A DNA stretch of 23,339 bases from Actinomycetota bacterium. Lineage in GTDB: Bacteria; Actinomycetota; Actinomycetes; Streptosporangiales; Streptosporangiaceae. Of the stretch, positions 1 through 8,798 are shown one piece after another. Positions within the stretch are counted from its first letter, which is position 1. Every line of letters begins with the position of its first letter. Both the position numbers and the translations under genes were made by a program. The notes beneath the pieces were generated by a model. The model worked only from the letters and a program-made list of their open reading frames with translations, ran no database searches and was not told where the DNA came from. Location of the stretch: contig PMST01000693.1 of NCBI GenBank assembly GCA_003168295.1, forward strand, positions 6,789 to 30,127. The letters are read 5' to 3'.

Positions 1-925
1 ACTTGCCCACCCCGGCCGGGCCCGAGACCAGCACCAGCCGCGGCACCCGCCGCTCGGCGGTGGCGTGAAACAGGTCCCTGACCGTGCGCAGCTCCGCATC
101 CCGGCCGGTCAGCGGGGCCTCCAGCCCGTCCACCCGCTGGACGCCGCCGACCGCGGACAGCACCCGGGTGGCCCGCCACAGCCGGGCCGGCTCGGCCTTG
201 CCCTTCAGCGCGTGCTCCCCGGTATCGGCGAACCCGACCGCGCTGCCCGCCAGCCGCTGCGTCGCCCCGTCCGTCAGCACCTGCCCCGGCTCGGCCGCCG
301 CCTGGACCCGCGCCGCGGTGTTCACCGCATCTCCGGCGACCATCCCCTCACCGGCCGCGCCCAGGTTCACCGCCACCTCGCCGGTCACCACCCCGGCCCG
401 CGCCGCCAGGCCGGGGACCCCCGCCTCACCGCCAAGCTCGGCCACCGCGTTCACCAGGTCCAACGCGGCGCGCACCGCACGCTCCGCGTCCCCCTCGGTC
501 GCGGCCGGCGTGCCCCAGACCGCCATCACCGCGTCTCCGATGAACTTCTCCACCACCCCGCCGTAGCGGCCGATGATCGTCCGGGCCATCGCGAAGTAGC
601 GGGACAGCAGCTCACGGACCTCCTCGGGATCCCGGGACTCCGCCAGCGGGGTGAAGCCGACCACGTCGCAGAACAGCACCGAGCACACCCGGCGCTCGGC
701 GGCCGGCTCCCGGCCTGCCCTGGGAACCGTCACCGCGGCGGCGGTCAGGGCGGACGCAGCCGACGCCGGTGCGACATCGAACAGGTCAGTACCGCAGACA
801 CGGCAAAATCGCTTGCCGGGAGTCAACGGCCCGCCGCACGACGGGCACCCTCCTGCAGGAGCACCGCAATCCGCGCAGAACCGGTCGCCCTCGACCAGGG
901 ACGCACCGCACTGCCCGCACCTCAC
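1..925 (-). CDS. Zinc-ribbon / class III nucleotide cyclase / AAA ATPase, 3' end cut by window
   Basis: The reading frame opens at a GTG at 925 and runs off the left edge, giving about 308 residues. GGGGAGGT lies four bases before the GTG and supports the start. Two Cys4 zinc ribbons come first (CGQC, FCADC, CPSC, FCRVC). A class III cyclase domain follows, with the metal-binding FCDVVGF motif, EKFIGDAVMAVWG (substrate lysine and second metal Asp) and GDAVNTAAR (purine Asp, transition-state Asn and Arg). All catalytic positions are present, so cAMP synthesis is likely; this is inferred from the family. The visible part ends inside a Walker A motif, GPAGVGK. It matches the complete neighbour at 991-4581 at most positions and is a tandem paralogue, so an AAA and TPR half is expected outside the window. 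The 65-base gap to the upstream gene's stop suggests co-transcription. Confidence 0.9.
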   Translation of the reverse strand, partial: MRCGQCGASLVEGDRFCADCGAPAGGCPSCGGPLTPGKRFCRVCGTDLFDVAPASAASALTAAAVTVPRAGREPAAERRVCSVLFCDVVGFTPLAESRDPEEVRELLSRYFAMARTIIGRYGGVVEKFIGDAVMAVWGTPAATEGDAERAVRAALDLVNAVAELGGEAGVPGLAARAGVVTGEVAVNLGAAGEGMVAGDAVNTAARVQAAAEPGQVLTDGATQRLAGSAVGFADTGEHALKGKAEPARLWRATRVLSAVGGVQRVDGLEAPLTGRDAELRTVRDLFHATAERRVPRLVLVSGPAGVGK

Positions 926-990
926 CGCGACCTCCCCACGCGCACCACACCAGCCCTGTCAGGCACTTGGGTCCCCGCCGGCGTCATCAG

Positions 991-3900
991 CTAGGTCCGG
1001 ACCCGGGATGGCGCGGGCTCGAGGTTGTCGGCGCGGTCGAGCAGCGGCTGGCAGCGCAGGCGGCGGCCGATGACACGAGCTTCGTCGATGGTCAGCGACG
1101 CGGCGTCGCCGTCGCCGCGGCGGGTCAGGTAACCGGCGTGGTCGAGCAGGCCGTGGGCGAGGTGGTAGGGGGTGCTCTGCTCGCGCAGGTACGTGATCGC
1201 GGCGGCAAAGGCCGCTTCGGCGACCGCGTCGCCATCGCTTGCGGCCAGCCGGGCGCGGACCAGATCACGCTCGGCCCGCAACGTGGCGGCGATGTGCCCA
1301 GGCTGGTGGGAGTCAAGCAGGGTCAGCAGCTCGCGGACGGCGACGACTTCCTGCAGCTCGAAGGCGGTGCGCGCGGCCAGCGGCCAGGCCCAGCGCAGGG
1401 ACTCGAAGCTGATCCCGAGGGCGTCCGCATAACTCAAGGCCGCACGCGCACAGCGCAGCGCGTCGGCGGGCTGGCGACGGGCCGCGGCGGTGAAGGCTTC
1501 CACGGTGCTGATCAACGCTTTGTCCTGGAGATCCTCGCTGGCGCGTAGGTCACGCAGGGCCGCCAGCATGGCCTCGGCGGCGTCGGCGTCGCCGCGCAAG
1601 GCCGCCAGCAAGCCCCGGACACAGGTGAGGTATTCGTCGCCAACCAGTTCACCGGAGTTCATCGCCTGGGTGATCTCGGCGTCGGCGCCGTCCCAGTCCC
1701 CGAGTTGGAGCAGAGCCTGGACCAGGTTCATGATGGCCACGGCCAGGTGGTCTCGGACGCCGGCCCGGCGCAGAAACCCGGTGGCCGAGCGGGCGGCATC
1801 CACGGCGGCGGCGGGATCGGTAGCCGCCAGGGCGTCGGCCATGTTCAGCAGCGCGCGTCCTACCATCACGTCGTCGCCGGCCTGGGTGGCGAGCCGCGCG
1901 CCCTCGCGGAAGTAGGCGGCCCCCTCGGGGCGCCGGTTCACCATGCACAGGTAGATCCCGCGGGTCAGGAACAGGCCAGCCAGCTGCCCACTGCCGACGC
2001 CGAGAGCCTGGCCAAGGATGAGCGCCTCGGCCGTGAGCCGGTCGGCGTCCGGCGAGCCGGTGAACATCTCCAGGATCGCGAGTTCCTCTAGAACGCGAAC
2101 CGTGTCGTTATCGGGATCGGCGCGCAGGACCTCCGCTGCTGCGGTGAGACGCTCGCGGGCTCCGGCGTGACGGCCCCAGGTGCGCAGCGCACGCCCGGCG
2201 ATGGCCTGCGCGCGGGCGGCCGCGCGATCCTGGCCGCGCTGTAGGTAATAATCGCGAGCACGGTCGGCATGCTGGACGGCCGCGGCGTAGTCAGCGGTGA
2301 CGCTAACGGCCCGCGCGGCGCGTTCCCAAAGGGTCCCGGCATCGGGTGGCCCGCTCGTCGGCGGCCCGGCGGCGCCAGCGGGAATGGCCGGGATCAGGTC
2401 GGCCGCGGTGGCGTAGCTTGCGGCCGCCGGGCCATGGGCTCCGGTCCGTTCGGAGCGTTCGGCGGCCCGGATCAGCGCGGCGATGGCCTGGCTGCAGATC
2501 TGGTCTGTGTCGGGATCGTCGGGAATAGCGTGCAGCGCGTCCAGGTAGTGCCGGGCGATCACATCGGCCATCTCTTCGCCGCCGCCAGAGAAGGTGGCCC
2601 GCAGGTGCGCCGCGACGGCCAGGTGGCCGGTCTTGCGGTCCCGCCGGGACAACGTGTCGTAGGCGACCTGTCGCAGCATCTCCTGAGCGAACTGGTAGTT
2701 TCCCCGCTCCGGCGAGAGCGGGTCCGCGGACACCCGCAGCACCTCACGGCGTACCAGGTCCGCTAGCGCCGCCCGCACCGACGGCTCGTCCCGGCCGGAC
2801 ACCGCGATTAGCGCCTCAGCCGGGAACGTGGTACCCAGCACCGCGGCATCGGCCACCAACCGACGTACATCGGGATCCAGCGCATCCAGCCGGGCCGCGA
2901 GCAGCGCGTGCAGACTGTCTGGCACCGCCAGCTCTCCGATATCGCCGACGAGCTGGTACACCCCCTCGACAGGTGAGACGATGTCCCGGTCGATCAGCGA
3001 CCGCACCGTCTCCACCGCGAACAACGGAACTCCCTGTGCCTGGCTGCTGACCGCCGCCAGCGCCGCCGCCGGCATCCCTGGCACCAGCGCGTCCACCAGC
3101 CGGTCCATCGACACCGGGTCGAGCGGATCCAGGGTCAGCATGATCCGGTTCCGGCCGGCTCCGAACCCGGGCCGGGCCTGACCAAGCTCCGGACGTGCGA
3201 ACACCAGCACGTACACCGGCAGGTCACGGGTCCAGTCGATGAGGTGATCCAGGAAATCCAGCAGCCCTGCGTCGGCGTACTGGGCATCCTCAATCAGCAG
3301 CACCACGGGCTGTGTCGCGGCGAGGCGCTCGAAGAACAACCGCCAGCCCGCGAACAGTTCCTCCCGCGACAGCGCGGACCCGCCGTCTCCGGCCGACGCG
3401 ACGCCCAGAAGCCGGCCCAGCCGCAGGCCGGCATAGGCCCGCTCACCCAAATCGGGAACGAACTCGTCCAGGCCCTCGGCCAGTTTGGCCGCAGCCACCT
3501 CGGCCAGGTCTTCCTCGGCGATACCCAGCCGCTGCCGGACGATCTCGGCCAGCGCCCAGAACGCCACCCCCTCGCCGTAGGACAGGCACCGTCCCCGGTG
3601 CCACCACACCTCCGCTGCCAGCCCGTCGACGTACTTCTCGAACTCCCAGCCCAGCCGCGACTTGCCCACTCCCGCCGGAGCCGACACCAGCACCAGCCGC
3701 GGCACCCGCCGGTCCGCGGTCGCGTGGAACAGGTCCTTGATCGTGCGCAGCTCCACGTCCCGGCCGGTCAGCGGCGCTTCTAGGCCGTCAACCCGCTGAG
3801 CACCGCCGACCCAGGACAGCACCCGGGTCGCCCGCCACAGCTGCTGCGGCTCCGCCTTACCCTTCAGCCGATGTTCCCCGGCGTCGGCGAACCCGACCGC

Positions 3901-4581
3901 GCTGCCCGCCAGCCGCTGCGTCGCCACGTCGGTCAGCACCTGACCCGGCGCGGCCGCCGACTGGACCCGGGCCGCGGTGTTCACCGCGTCCCCGGCGACC
4001 ATGCCCTCGCCCACCGCGCCGACCGTGACCGCGACCTCGCCGGTCACGACCCCGGCCCGCGCCGCCAGCCCCGGCACTCCCGCCTCGTCACCAAGCTCTG
4101 CCACCGCGGCCACTAGGTCCAGCGCGGCCCGGACCGCCCGTTCCGCGTCTCCCTCGGTGGCGGCCGGGGTACCCCAAACCGCCATCACCGCATCGCCGAT
4201 GAATTTTTCCACCACGCCGCCGTAGCGGCCCACCACCGTCCGCGCCACCGCGAAATACTGCGACAGCAGCTCGCGCACCGCCTCGGGATCCCGCGACTCT
4301 GACAACGGGGTAAACCCGACCACGTCGCAGAACAGCACCGAGCACACCCGCCGCTCGGCCACGGGCACTGCAGCGCGTCCCGAAGCGGGAGCTCCCGGTG
4401 CGGCGGCCACCGCGGGCCGAGCGGAACCGGCGTCGGGCACCGCCGTGCCGCACGCGCGGCAAAAGCGCTTGCCGGGGGCAAGCGGTTCACCGCACGACGG
4501 GCAGCCTCCCGCCGGAGCACCGCAATCCCCGCAGAAGCGGTCGCCCTCTCCCAAAGACGCACCGCACTGCCCGCACCTCAC
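991..4581 (-). CDS. Zinc-ribbon / adenylate cyclase / STAND-like ATPase / TPR protein, 1196 aa
   Basis: This is a large cytoplasmic multidomain signalling protein. Residues 3-44 carry two Cys4 zinc ribbons (C3, C6, C17, C20; C27, C30, C41, C44). Residues about 76-250 form a class III cyclase domain with D86 and D130 (metal), K126 and D198 (adenine recognition) and N201 and R205 (transition state), all intact. A P-loop ATPase module follows, with Walker A APAGVGKS (K307) and Walker B LLIEDAQ (D432). The C-terminal half, from about residue 680, is alpha-helical and Ala/Leu-rich, of the TPR kind. Known actinobacterial relatives couple a cyclase to an AAA/STAND ATPase, and cAMP is the likely product. 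The GTG start has GGGAGGG five bases upstream. It is the intact member of a tandem array, with a truncated-by-window copy downstream and a remnant upstream. The input signal is unknown. Confidence 0.93.
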   Translation of the reverse strand: MRCGQCGASLGEGDRFCGDCGAPAGGCPSCGEPLAPGKRFCRACGTAVPDAGSARPAVAAAPGAPASGRAAVPVAERRVCSVLFCDVVGFTPLSESRDPEAVRELLSQYFAVARTVVGRYGGVVEKFIGDAVMAVWGTPAATEGDAERAVRAALDLVAAVAELGDEAGVPGLAARAGVVTGEVAVTVGAVGEGMVAGDAVNTAARVQSAAAPGQVLTDVATQRLAGSAVGFADAGEHRLKGKAEPQQLWRATRVLSWVGGAQRVDGLEAPLTGRDVELRTIKDLFHATADRRVPRLVLVSAPAGVGKSRLGWEFEKYVDGLAAEVWWHRGRCLSYGEGVAFWALAEIVRQRLGIAEEDLAEVAAAKLAEGLDEFVPDLGERAYAGLRLGRLLGVASAGDGGSALSREELFAGWRLFFERLAATQPVVLLIEDAQYADAGLLDFLDHLIDWTRDLPVYVLVFARPELGQARPGFGAGRNRIMLTLDPLDPVSMDRLVDALVPGMPAAALAAVSSQAQGVPLFAVETVRSLIDRDIVSPVEGVYQLVGDIGELAVPDSLHALLAARLDALDPDVRRLVADAAVLGTTFPAEALIAVSGRDEPSVRAALADLVRREVLRVSADPLSPERGNYQFAQEMLRQVAYDTLSRRDRKTGHLAVAAHLRATFSGGGEEMADVIARHYLDALHAIPDDPDTDQICSQAIAALIRAAERSERTGAHGPAAASYATAADLIPAIPAGAAGPPTSGPPDAGTLWERAARAVSVTADYAAAVQHADRARDYYLQRGQDRAAARAQAIAGRALRTWGRHAGARERLTAAAEVLRADPDNDTVRVLEELAILEMFTGSPDADRLTAEALILGQALGVGSGQLAGLFLTRGIYLCMVNRRPEGAAYFREGARLATQAGDDVMVGRALLNMADALAATDPAAAVDAARSATGFLRRAGVRDHLAVAIMNLVQALLQLGDWDGADAEITQAMNSGELVGDEYLTCVRGLLAALRGDADAAEAMLAALRDLRASEDLQDKALISTVEAFTAAARRQPADALRCARAALSYADALGISFESLRWAWPLAARTAFELQEVVAVRELLTLLDSHQPGHIAATLRAERDLVRARLAASDGDAVAEAAFAAAITYLREQSTPYHLAHGLLDHAGYLTRRGDGDAASLTIDEARVIGRRLRCQPLLDRADNLEPAPSRVRT
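3657..4581 (-). repeat. Long direct repeat with 1-925 (cyclase gene 5' parts)
   Basis: The first ~925 bases of the complete cyclase gene and of its downstream neighbour match closely along their length, in the same orientation, with no gap noticed by eye. Together with the remnant at 4824-5213 matching about 991-1390, they form a recombination-prone set of direct repeats. Confidence 0.75.
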
Positions 4582-4648
4582 CCAGCCCTCCCAACGCCCA
4601 GCGCCCAGTTGCTGTGGGCTTCACATACCCCAGCCAGCAGTTTCCATC

Positions 4649-4665
4649 CGGCGGACCCTCCGCCG
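4649..4665. repeat. Inverted repeat / hairpin upstream of the cyclase gene
   Basis: CGGCGGA, a CCC loop and TCCGCCG form a perfect 7-3-7 hairpin. It lies between the cyclase remnant and the complete cyclase gene, both read on the minus strand. There is no T-tract on either strand, so a classical terminator is not supported. It could act in the 5' leader of the cyclase mRNA or be a protein-binding site. Confidence 0.5.
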
Positions 4666-4688
4666 TAAGCAACACCGTAGACGCCCAG

Positions 4689-4705
4689 ACCGGCTTGGCG
4701 CCGGT
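4689..4705. repeat. Second hairpin upstream of the cyclase gene
   Basis: ACCGGC, a five-base spacer and GCCGGT form a perfect 6-5-6 inverted repeat, 23 bases from the hairpin at 4649-4665. The rest of the 242-base gap 4582-4823 holds a CATAAT hexamer on the minus strand (4743-4748) that could be a -10 element, and the near-repeat CAGTCGTAG/TCAGTCGTT. No gene was seen in the gap. Confidence 0.45.
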
Positions 4706-4823
4706 TAGCCCGGCACCCGCAATCCCTCCCCAACTGGATCAAATTATGACGACACGGTATCAGTCGTAGTCAGTCGTTTACAGCTGCGGAAAACAGATTC
4801 GACCAGATGGCACGCCGGTTCGG

Positions 4824-5213
4824 CTAGGCCCGTATCCGGGGTTTTGCCTCCTCGATTTCGTCGGCGCGGTCCAGCAGCGGCTGGCAGCGGAGACGACGGG
4901 CGATGGTGCGGGCTTCGTCGATGGCCAGTGCGGCCGCCTCGGCGTCGCCCTGGCCGGTGAGGTGCCCGGCGTGGTCGAGCAGGCCGTAGGCGAGGTGGTA
5001 GGGAGTGGACTGCTCGCGCAGGCCGAGGATCGCGGCGGCGAAGGCGGCCGAGGCACCCTGGCCGGCGTCGCTGGCGGCCAGGCGGGCACGGGCCAGGTCG
5101 CGCTCGGCCCGCAGCATGGGGGCGATGTGCCCGGGCGGGTAGGAGTCGAGCAGGGCCAGCAGGTCGCGGGCGGCAGAGTCGTCCTGCAGCTCGAAGGCGG
5201 CGCGAGCGGCCAC
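4824..5213 (-). pseudogene. C-terminal remnant of a third cyclase-ATPase-TPR paralogue
   Basis: The 129 codons align without gaps worth noting to the last ~130 residues of the 1196-aa cyclase protein. Shared stretches include REQSTPYHLA, GLLDHAG and RRLRCQPLLDRAD. Homology starts abruptly at AARAAFELQ, close to a GTG at 5213, and none of the zinc-ribbon, cyclase or ATPase parts is present. Sequence just outside is unusually AT-rich (GGAATAAATATAAGTG) and bounded by a 6-base inverted repeat, ACACTT (5212-5217) and AAGTGT (5234-5239). The frame is open back to the P450 stop codon and is in phase with it. I read it as the scar of a deletion in a formerly longer array. A short expressed TPR protein from the GTG cannot be excluded, but no good ribosome binding site is visible. 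Confidence 0.8.
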
Positions 5214-5267
5214 ACTTCGTTCGGAATAAATATAAGTGTCACCGGGCGGACGGTGAAACGGGATCGG

Positions 5268-6626
5268 TCAGGCGGTCCAGGCGACCGGGAGCCGTTTGAC
5301 GCCGCGCTGGAAGTTCGAGCGTAGATAGGACGGCGGGCCGGCGTAGGTCAGCGACGATGTGCGGGCCAGCACCTCGTCGAACAGCGCGCGCAGCTGGGTG
5401 CGGGCCAGGTGGGCGCCCAGGCAGAAGTGCGGTCCGTGCCCGAAGACCAGGTGCGGGTTGGGGTGGCGGCGGATGTCGAAGCGGTCCGGGCCGGCGAAGA
5501 TGGCTTCGTCGCGGTTGGCCGAGGTAAACGAGACGACGACCTTGTCCCCGGCCCGGATGCGCTGGCCGCCGAGCTCGCAGTCCTGGCTCGCGGTCCGGCG
5601 GAACGTCATGACCGGCGTCCACCAGCGCAGCATCTCATCGGCCGCGGCGCCCATCAGGGCAGGCTCGGCGCGCAGCTGGTCCTGCGCGTCCGGATGCTCA
5701 AGCAACGCGATGCACGCACCCGGCAGGCCGTTGCGCAACGTCTCGTTCCCGGCCACGGCGAACAGCCAGAACATGTTCTCGAACTCGGCCGCCGAGACCT
5801 GGACCCCATCACCCCCGTCACCCTCGTCCGCCTGCGCCAGCAGGATCGACATCACGTCATCGGTGGGGCGGCGGCGTTTTTCTGCCGCCAGCAGGTGGGC
5901 GTAGGCGTACAGGTCGGGCATGCCCTCGCGGGTACGCGGATCGGGCATCCGGCCGCCGGAGTCCGGCACCGGCCGTACTGCGAGCGCCTCGGCGGCCATG
6001 CGGGTGCCCGCCGCCGGGTCGAACTCGGCCGAGGTGGCGTAGTCGGGATCCTGGTAGCCGATGACCCGGTTCGACCAGTCGAAGAGCAGCCAGCGGTCCT
6101 GTTCGGGCACGCCGAGCACGTCGGCCAGGGTCAGCAGGGGCAGTTCCGCGGCCACGTCCTTGGCGAAGTCGCATTCGCCGCCCGGGCCGGTGAAAACACT
6201 CTCGCAGATGGCCTGGGCGTGGGCGCGGATGCGGTCCTCGAGCTGGGCGACCGCCCGCGGCGTGAACGACCGGCTCAACAGCCGCCGCAGCCGGGAGTGC
6301 TCCGGCGGGTCCATGTTGAGCATCATCCGCCGGACGTAACCGAGGGCCTGCGGCGTGGCCGGATCACGGATCTGGGTGGCGCCGAGGGACGAAGAGAACA
6401 GCGTCGGCCGCTTCAGCACCGACTCGACGTCCGCGTGCCTGAGCACGAGCCAGAACCCGGGCCCTTCCGGCCAGCCCAAGACGGGGATCTCTGGTACCCA
6501 GGTGACCGGGGTGTCGCGGCGCAGCCGGGCCAGCGCGTCGAAAGGCACTCCGTCGACGTAGCTGGCGGGGTCGAAGACGACCTCGGTGTCCGGCCGGGAC
6601 GTGCCACCGGGCCCCTTGGTGGTCAC
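5268..6626 (-). CDS. Cytochrome P450
   Basis: A class I bacterial cytochrome P450, a soluble heme monooxygenase needing ferredoxin and a reductase, which are not encoded nearby. In the 452-aa form the I-helix motif AGNET is at 292-296, the K-helix ExxR at E331/R334, and the heme-ligand loop FGHGPHFCLGAH has its cysteine at 402. The C-terminal LRSNFxxGxKxLPV and the PVMTFRR segment recall the CYP124/125/142 group of lipid and sterol hydroxylases; this subfamily guess is an inference. A roughly 25-residue Pro/Arg-rich stretch before the I-helix accounts for the slightly large size. I chose GTG at 6626 because its GTG overlaps the upstream hydrolase's TGA (GTGA), typical of translational coupling. 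A GTG at 6674 would add 16 residues but lies well inside the hydrolase gene. The substrate is unknown. Confidence 0.95.
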   Translation of the reverse strand: MTTKGPGGTSRPDTEVVFDPASYVDGVPFDALARLRRDTPVTWVPEIPVLGWPEGPGFWLVLRHADVESVLKRPTLFSSSLGATQIRDPATPQALGYVRRMMLNMDPPEHSRLRRLLSRSFTPRAVAQLEDRIRAHAQAICESVFTGPGGECDFAKDVAAELPLLTLADVLGVPEQDRWLLFDWSNRVIGYQDPDYATSAEFDPAAGTRMAAEALAVRPVPDSGGRMPDPRTREGMPDLYAYAHLLAAEKRRRPTDDVMSILLAQADEGDGGDGVQVSAAEFENMFWLFAVAGNETLRNGLPGACIALLEHPDAQDQLRAEPALMGAAADEMLRWWTPVMTFRRTASQDCELGGQRIRAGDKVVVSFTSANRDEAIFAGPDRFDIRRHPNPHLVFGHGPHFCLGAHLARTQLRALFDEVLARTSSLTYAGPPSYLRSNFQRGVKRLPVAWTA

Positions 6627-7384
6627 TCCTGGCCCAGGAACTCCTCGATGGAGGTCGCGAGGACCACCGGACACTCGAACATCGGGTAGTGCCCGGCGTC
6701 GGGCAGGATGGTCAGCTCGGCATTGGGGAAGAAGACCGCCCAGGTCTGCTCCATCACGTCGGCGGACAGCGCCGGGTCATTGACCCCGACGATCAGCTTG
6801 ACCGGGGTGTCGGTGTCCGTCTTGACCTGATCGGAGAAATCATCCTGAGCCCACGATCGCAGGTACGCGCCGAACGCCTCGACGTCCGAGTGCTCCAGAG
6901 AATGCTGCACCACCTGGTTGATAAAGGTCTTCGTCAGCTTGTTTCCGGTGGTGAAGTCGATGATCGCGGCCCGGTTGCCGGGTTCGGTGGCGGCACCGGA
7001 AAACAGCGCCCAGCCGCGGGCGTCCATGGGCACCGCGGTGGCCGGCACCGCATTGAGGCCGACCAGCTTGCGGACCCGGCCCGGCGCCTGCAGCAGGATC
7101 TGGTGGGCCGCTTTGGCGCCCATCGAGTGGCCGATCACCGAGAACCGGTCCCAGCCGAGTTCGTCGGCTAGGACGAGCGCATCGGCCGCCGCTTCGGCCA
7201 TGGTGAAGTCGCCGCTGACCTGCTGGCGCTCGCCGTAGCCGCGCAGGTCCATGAAGACATAGGTAAACCGCGACCGGTCGAGGTAGTCGGGCAGCGAGCC
7301 CCAGCCGCGGGCCGAGCCGAACCATCCGTGCAGGGCCAGGACGTGGTGATCCCCGGATCCGACGGTCACATGTGAACTAGCCAT
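6623..7384 (-). CDS. Alpha/beta-fold hydrolase
   Basis: A 253-aa serine hydrolase of the alpha/beta superfamily. The oxyanion-side motif LALHGWFG is at about 17-23, the nucleophile elbow GHSMG has Ser87, the acid is probably D203 in GVNDPA, and the base is H232 in DAGHYP. The full triad and the family-typical length suggest an active esterase, lactonase or related enzyme; the substrate cannot be told from sequence. The ATG at 7384 is preferred because GGAGG sits five bases upstream. A GTG at 7405 would add seven residues. The stop overlaps the P450 start, so the two are very likely made together. The MFS transporter gene lies 71 bases upstream on the same strand. Confidence 0.92.
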   Translation of the reverse strand: MASSHVTVGSGDHHVLALHGWFGSARGWGSLPDYLDRSRFTYVFMDLRGYGERQQVSGDFTMAEAAADALVLADELGWDRFSVIGHSMGAKAAHQILLQAPGRVRKLVGLNAVPATAVPMDARGWALFSGAATEPGNRAAIIDFTTGNKLTKTFINQVVQHSLEHSDVEAFGAYLRSWAQDDFSDQVKTDTDTPVKLIVGVNDPALSADVMEQTWAVFFPNAELTILPDAGHYPMFECPVVLATSIEEFLGQE

Positions 7385-7429
7385 GCTGGCCTCCCGCTTG
7401 AGCACCGTTGCTACCTGCCGACTCTAGTT

Positions 7430-7442
7430 AGCCCGACGGGCT
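7430..7442. repeat. Short hairpin between MFS and hydrolase genes
   Basis: AGCCC-GAC-GGGCT is a perfect 5-3-5 inverted repeat just after the MFS stop codon. No T-run follows it, so it could at most attenuate read-through into the hydrolase gene or stabilise the MFS mRNA end. Confidence 0.3.
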
Positions 7443-7455
7443 GTCCGCGACCGGG

Positions 7456-8778
7456 TCATGGGCGTGGCCGACTTCTTGTCCCTTGAGACAGCTCCTGCTT
7501 CCGGGTAGCACCGGCAAGCGGGCCGCGCAAGGCAAGGGCGGCGAGGATGGTGACCGCACCCGCGAGTGCCATCGCGGCGCCTGCGCCGACGACCGAGGCT
7601 AGGCCGCCTGTTGCTGACGGGATCAGGCCCTGGCCGCCCATGGCACCGGTCGAGTTGAGGCCGAAGGCCTGGGCCCGCCATCGTTCCGGCAGGCTGGCGA
7701 GAAAGGCCTGCTGGATGCCGAGCTCGTAGGCGAAGCCGAAACCGGTGATGAGCAGGAGCACCCCGGCGAGCGGCAGCGGCGGGCGGAAGGCGAGCGCGAG
7801 CAGGGGCACTCCCATGCCGGCGGCGAGCGGGAACGCGAGCCGCCTGCGGGTCCCGGGCGCGGCGAACCGGCCGACGAGCACCTCACCGAGGACCATCCCG
7901 GCCGGTACCGCGGCGAGCAGCGGGCCGGCCGCGCTGGCGGGCCGGCCGAGCGACCCCGTGTACGGGACGATCAGGGACTCGGCCCCGGTGACGAACCAGG
8001 CGGGCAGCCATTGCGCCAGCAGCAGGCCCCTTACCTCGCGGTCGGCGAACAGTGCGATGTTGCCCGCTACGGTGGCGCGCACGACTCCGCGCCCGGTCAC
8101 GCGGCCCGCACGCCGGGGCCGGGGTCGCAGGCCGACCCGGCTGATGACGGCGGCCACGACCAGCGACACGCCCGCGGCCAGCAGCAGCCAGCGAGGCGGC
8201 ACGGCGGCCAGGATCGCGCCGCCGATACCCAGCCCGATGATCTGCGTACCTGAGCCGGTCAGGTTGAAGACCGAGCGGCCCAGGACGTAGCGATCCCCGG
8301 CGAGCACCTCGGGGAGCAGGCCTGAGATCGCGGCGGAGAAAACGGGAGCGGCCATCGCCGTGGCGGCCACCAGGGCCAGCATGGCAGGGACCGGCAGCGC
8401 CGGGCGCAGCCCGATCACCAGCCCAGGTACGGCGCGGGTGATCAGGCCCGCCCCGATCACGGCCCGGGGCGGCAGCCGGTCCGCCAAGGAGGTGAACAAC
8501 GCGCCGCCCACGGCCTGCGGCGCGAAGCCTGCGCTGAACGCGAGCGCGGTCCAGAACGCCGACCGGGTCTGGGCATACACCAGCACCGACAGGCCGAGGA
8601 TCTCGAACTCGAAACCAAGGACGTACATCAGCTGCGCGGCGAACAGCACCCGGAACTCTCCGGCCGCGAACACCGAACGGTACGTGGTGCGCGTCTTCGG
8701 GGGCGGCTGGGTGCGCGGCGTGGTGGTCATAGCCGCCATCGTGTGAGACGGACGCCCCGCGGCATACTCTTTCGTCAT
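7456..8778 (-). CDS. MFS transporter (exporter-like)
   Basis: An integral membrane protein of the major facilitator superfamily, up to 440 aa with about twelve hydrophobic segments. The loop after the second segment reads GGALFTSLADRLPPR, the MFS loop 2-3 signature position. The N-terminal YRSVFAAGEFRVLFAAQ stretch is typical of actinobacterial drug-efflux-like MFS proteins. The start is uncertain. The ATG at 8778 lies inside the 8769-8788 palindrome and has no ribosome binding site; ATGs at 8739 and 8730 would leave a normal N-terminus and keep the palindrome in the promoter. It is divergent from an ArsR-like regulator gene and probably leads an operon with the hydrolase and P450. Export of a product or toxic substrate of those enzymes is an inference. 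Confidence 0.88.
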   Translation of the reverse strand: MTKEYAAGRPSHTMAAMTTTPRTQPPPKTRTTYRSVFAAGEFRVLFAAQLMYVLGFEFEILGLSVLVYAQTRSAFWTALAFSAGFAPQAVGGALFTSLADRLPPRAVIGAGLITRAVPGLVIGLRPALPVPAMLALVAATAMAAPVFSAAISGLLPEVLAGDRYVLGRSVFNLTGSGTQIIGLGIGGAILAAVPPRWLLLAAGVSLVVAAVISRVGLRPRPRRAGRVTGRGVVRATVAGNIALFADREVRGLLLAQWLPAWFVTGAESLIVPYTGSLGRPASAAGPLLAAVPAGMVLGEVLVGRFAAPGTRRRLAFPLAAGMGVPLLALAFRPPLPLAGVLLLITGFGFAYELGIQQAFLASLPERWRAQAFGLNSTGAMGGQGLIPSATGGLASVVGAGAAMALAGAVTILAALALRGPLAGATRKQELSQGTRSRPRP

Positions 8779-8788
8779 AGGACGAAAG
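8769..8788. promoter_or_regulatory. Perfect palindromic operator between MFS and ArsR-like genes
   Basis: CTTTCGTC, the spacer ATAG and GACGAAAG form a perfect 8-4-8 inverted repeat. It sits ten bases before the regulator's GTG (8799) and at the upstream edge of the MFS gene. Its place in a divergent regulator/exporter gap makes it the natural binding site for the neighbouring ArsR-type protein. That assignment is by context only. Confidence 0.75.
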
Positions 8789-8798
8789 CTGGTGACCG

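Noticed and set aside
4398..4769. Plus-strand ORF over the cyclase start and upstream gap
   Set aside because: Pro/Arg-rich shadow of the zinc-ribbon coding region with no ribosome binding site.
5409..6689. 426-codon plus-strand open frame antisense to the P450 gene
   Set aside because: It is a shadow of a GC-rich gene: the minus strand carries clear P450 motifs, while this frame is Gly/Arg/His-rich with no domain.
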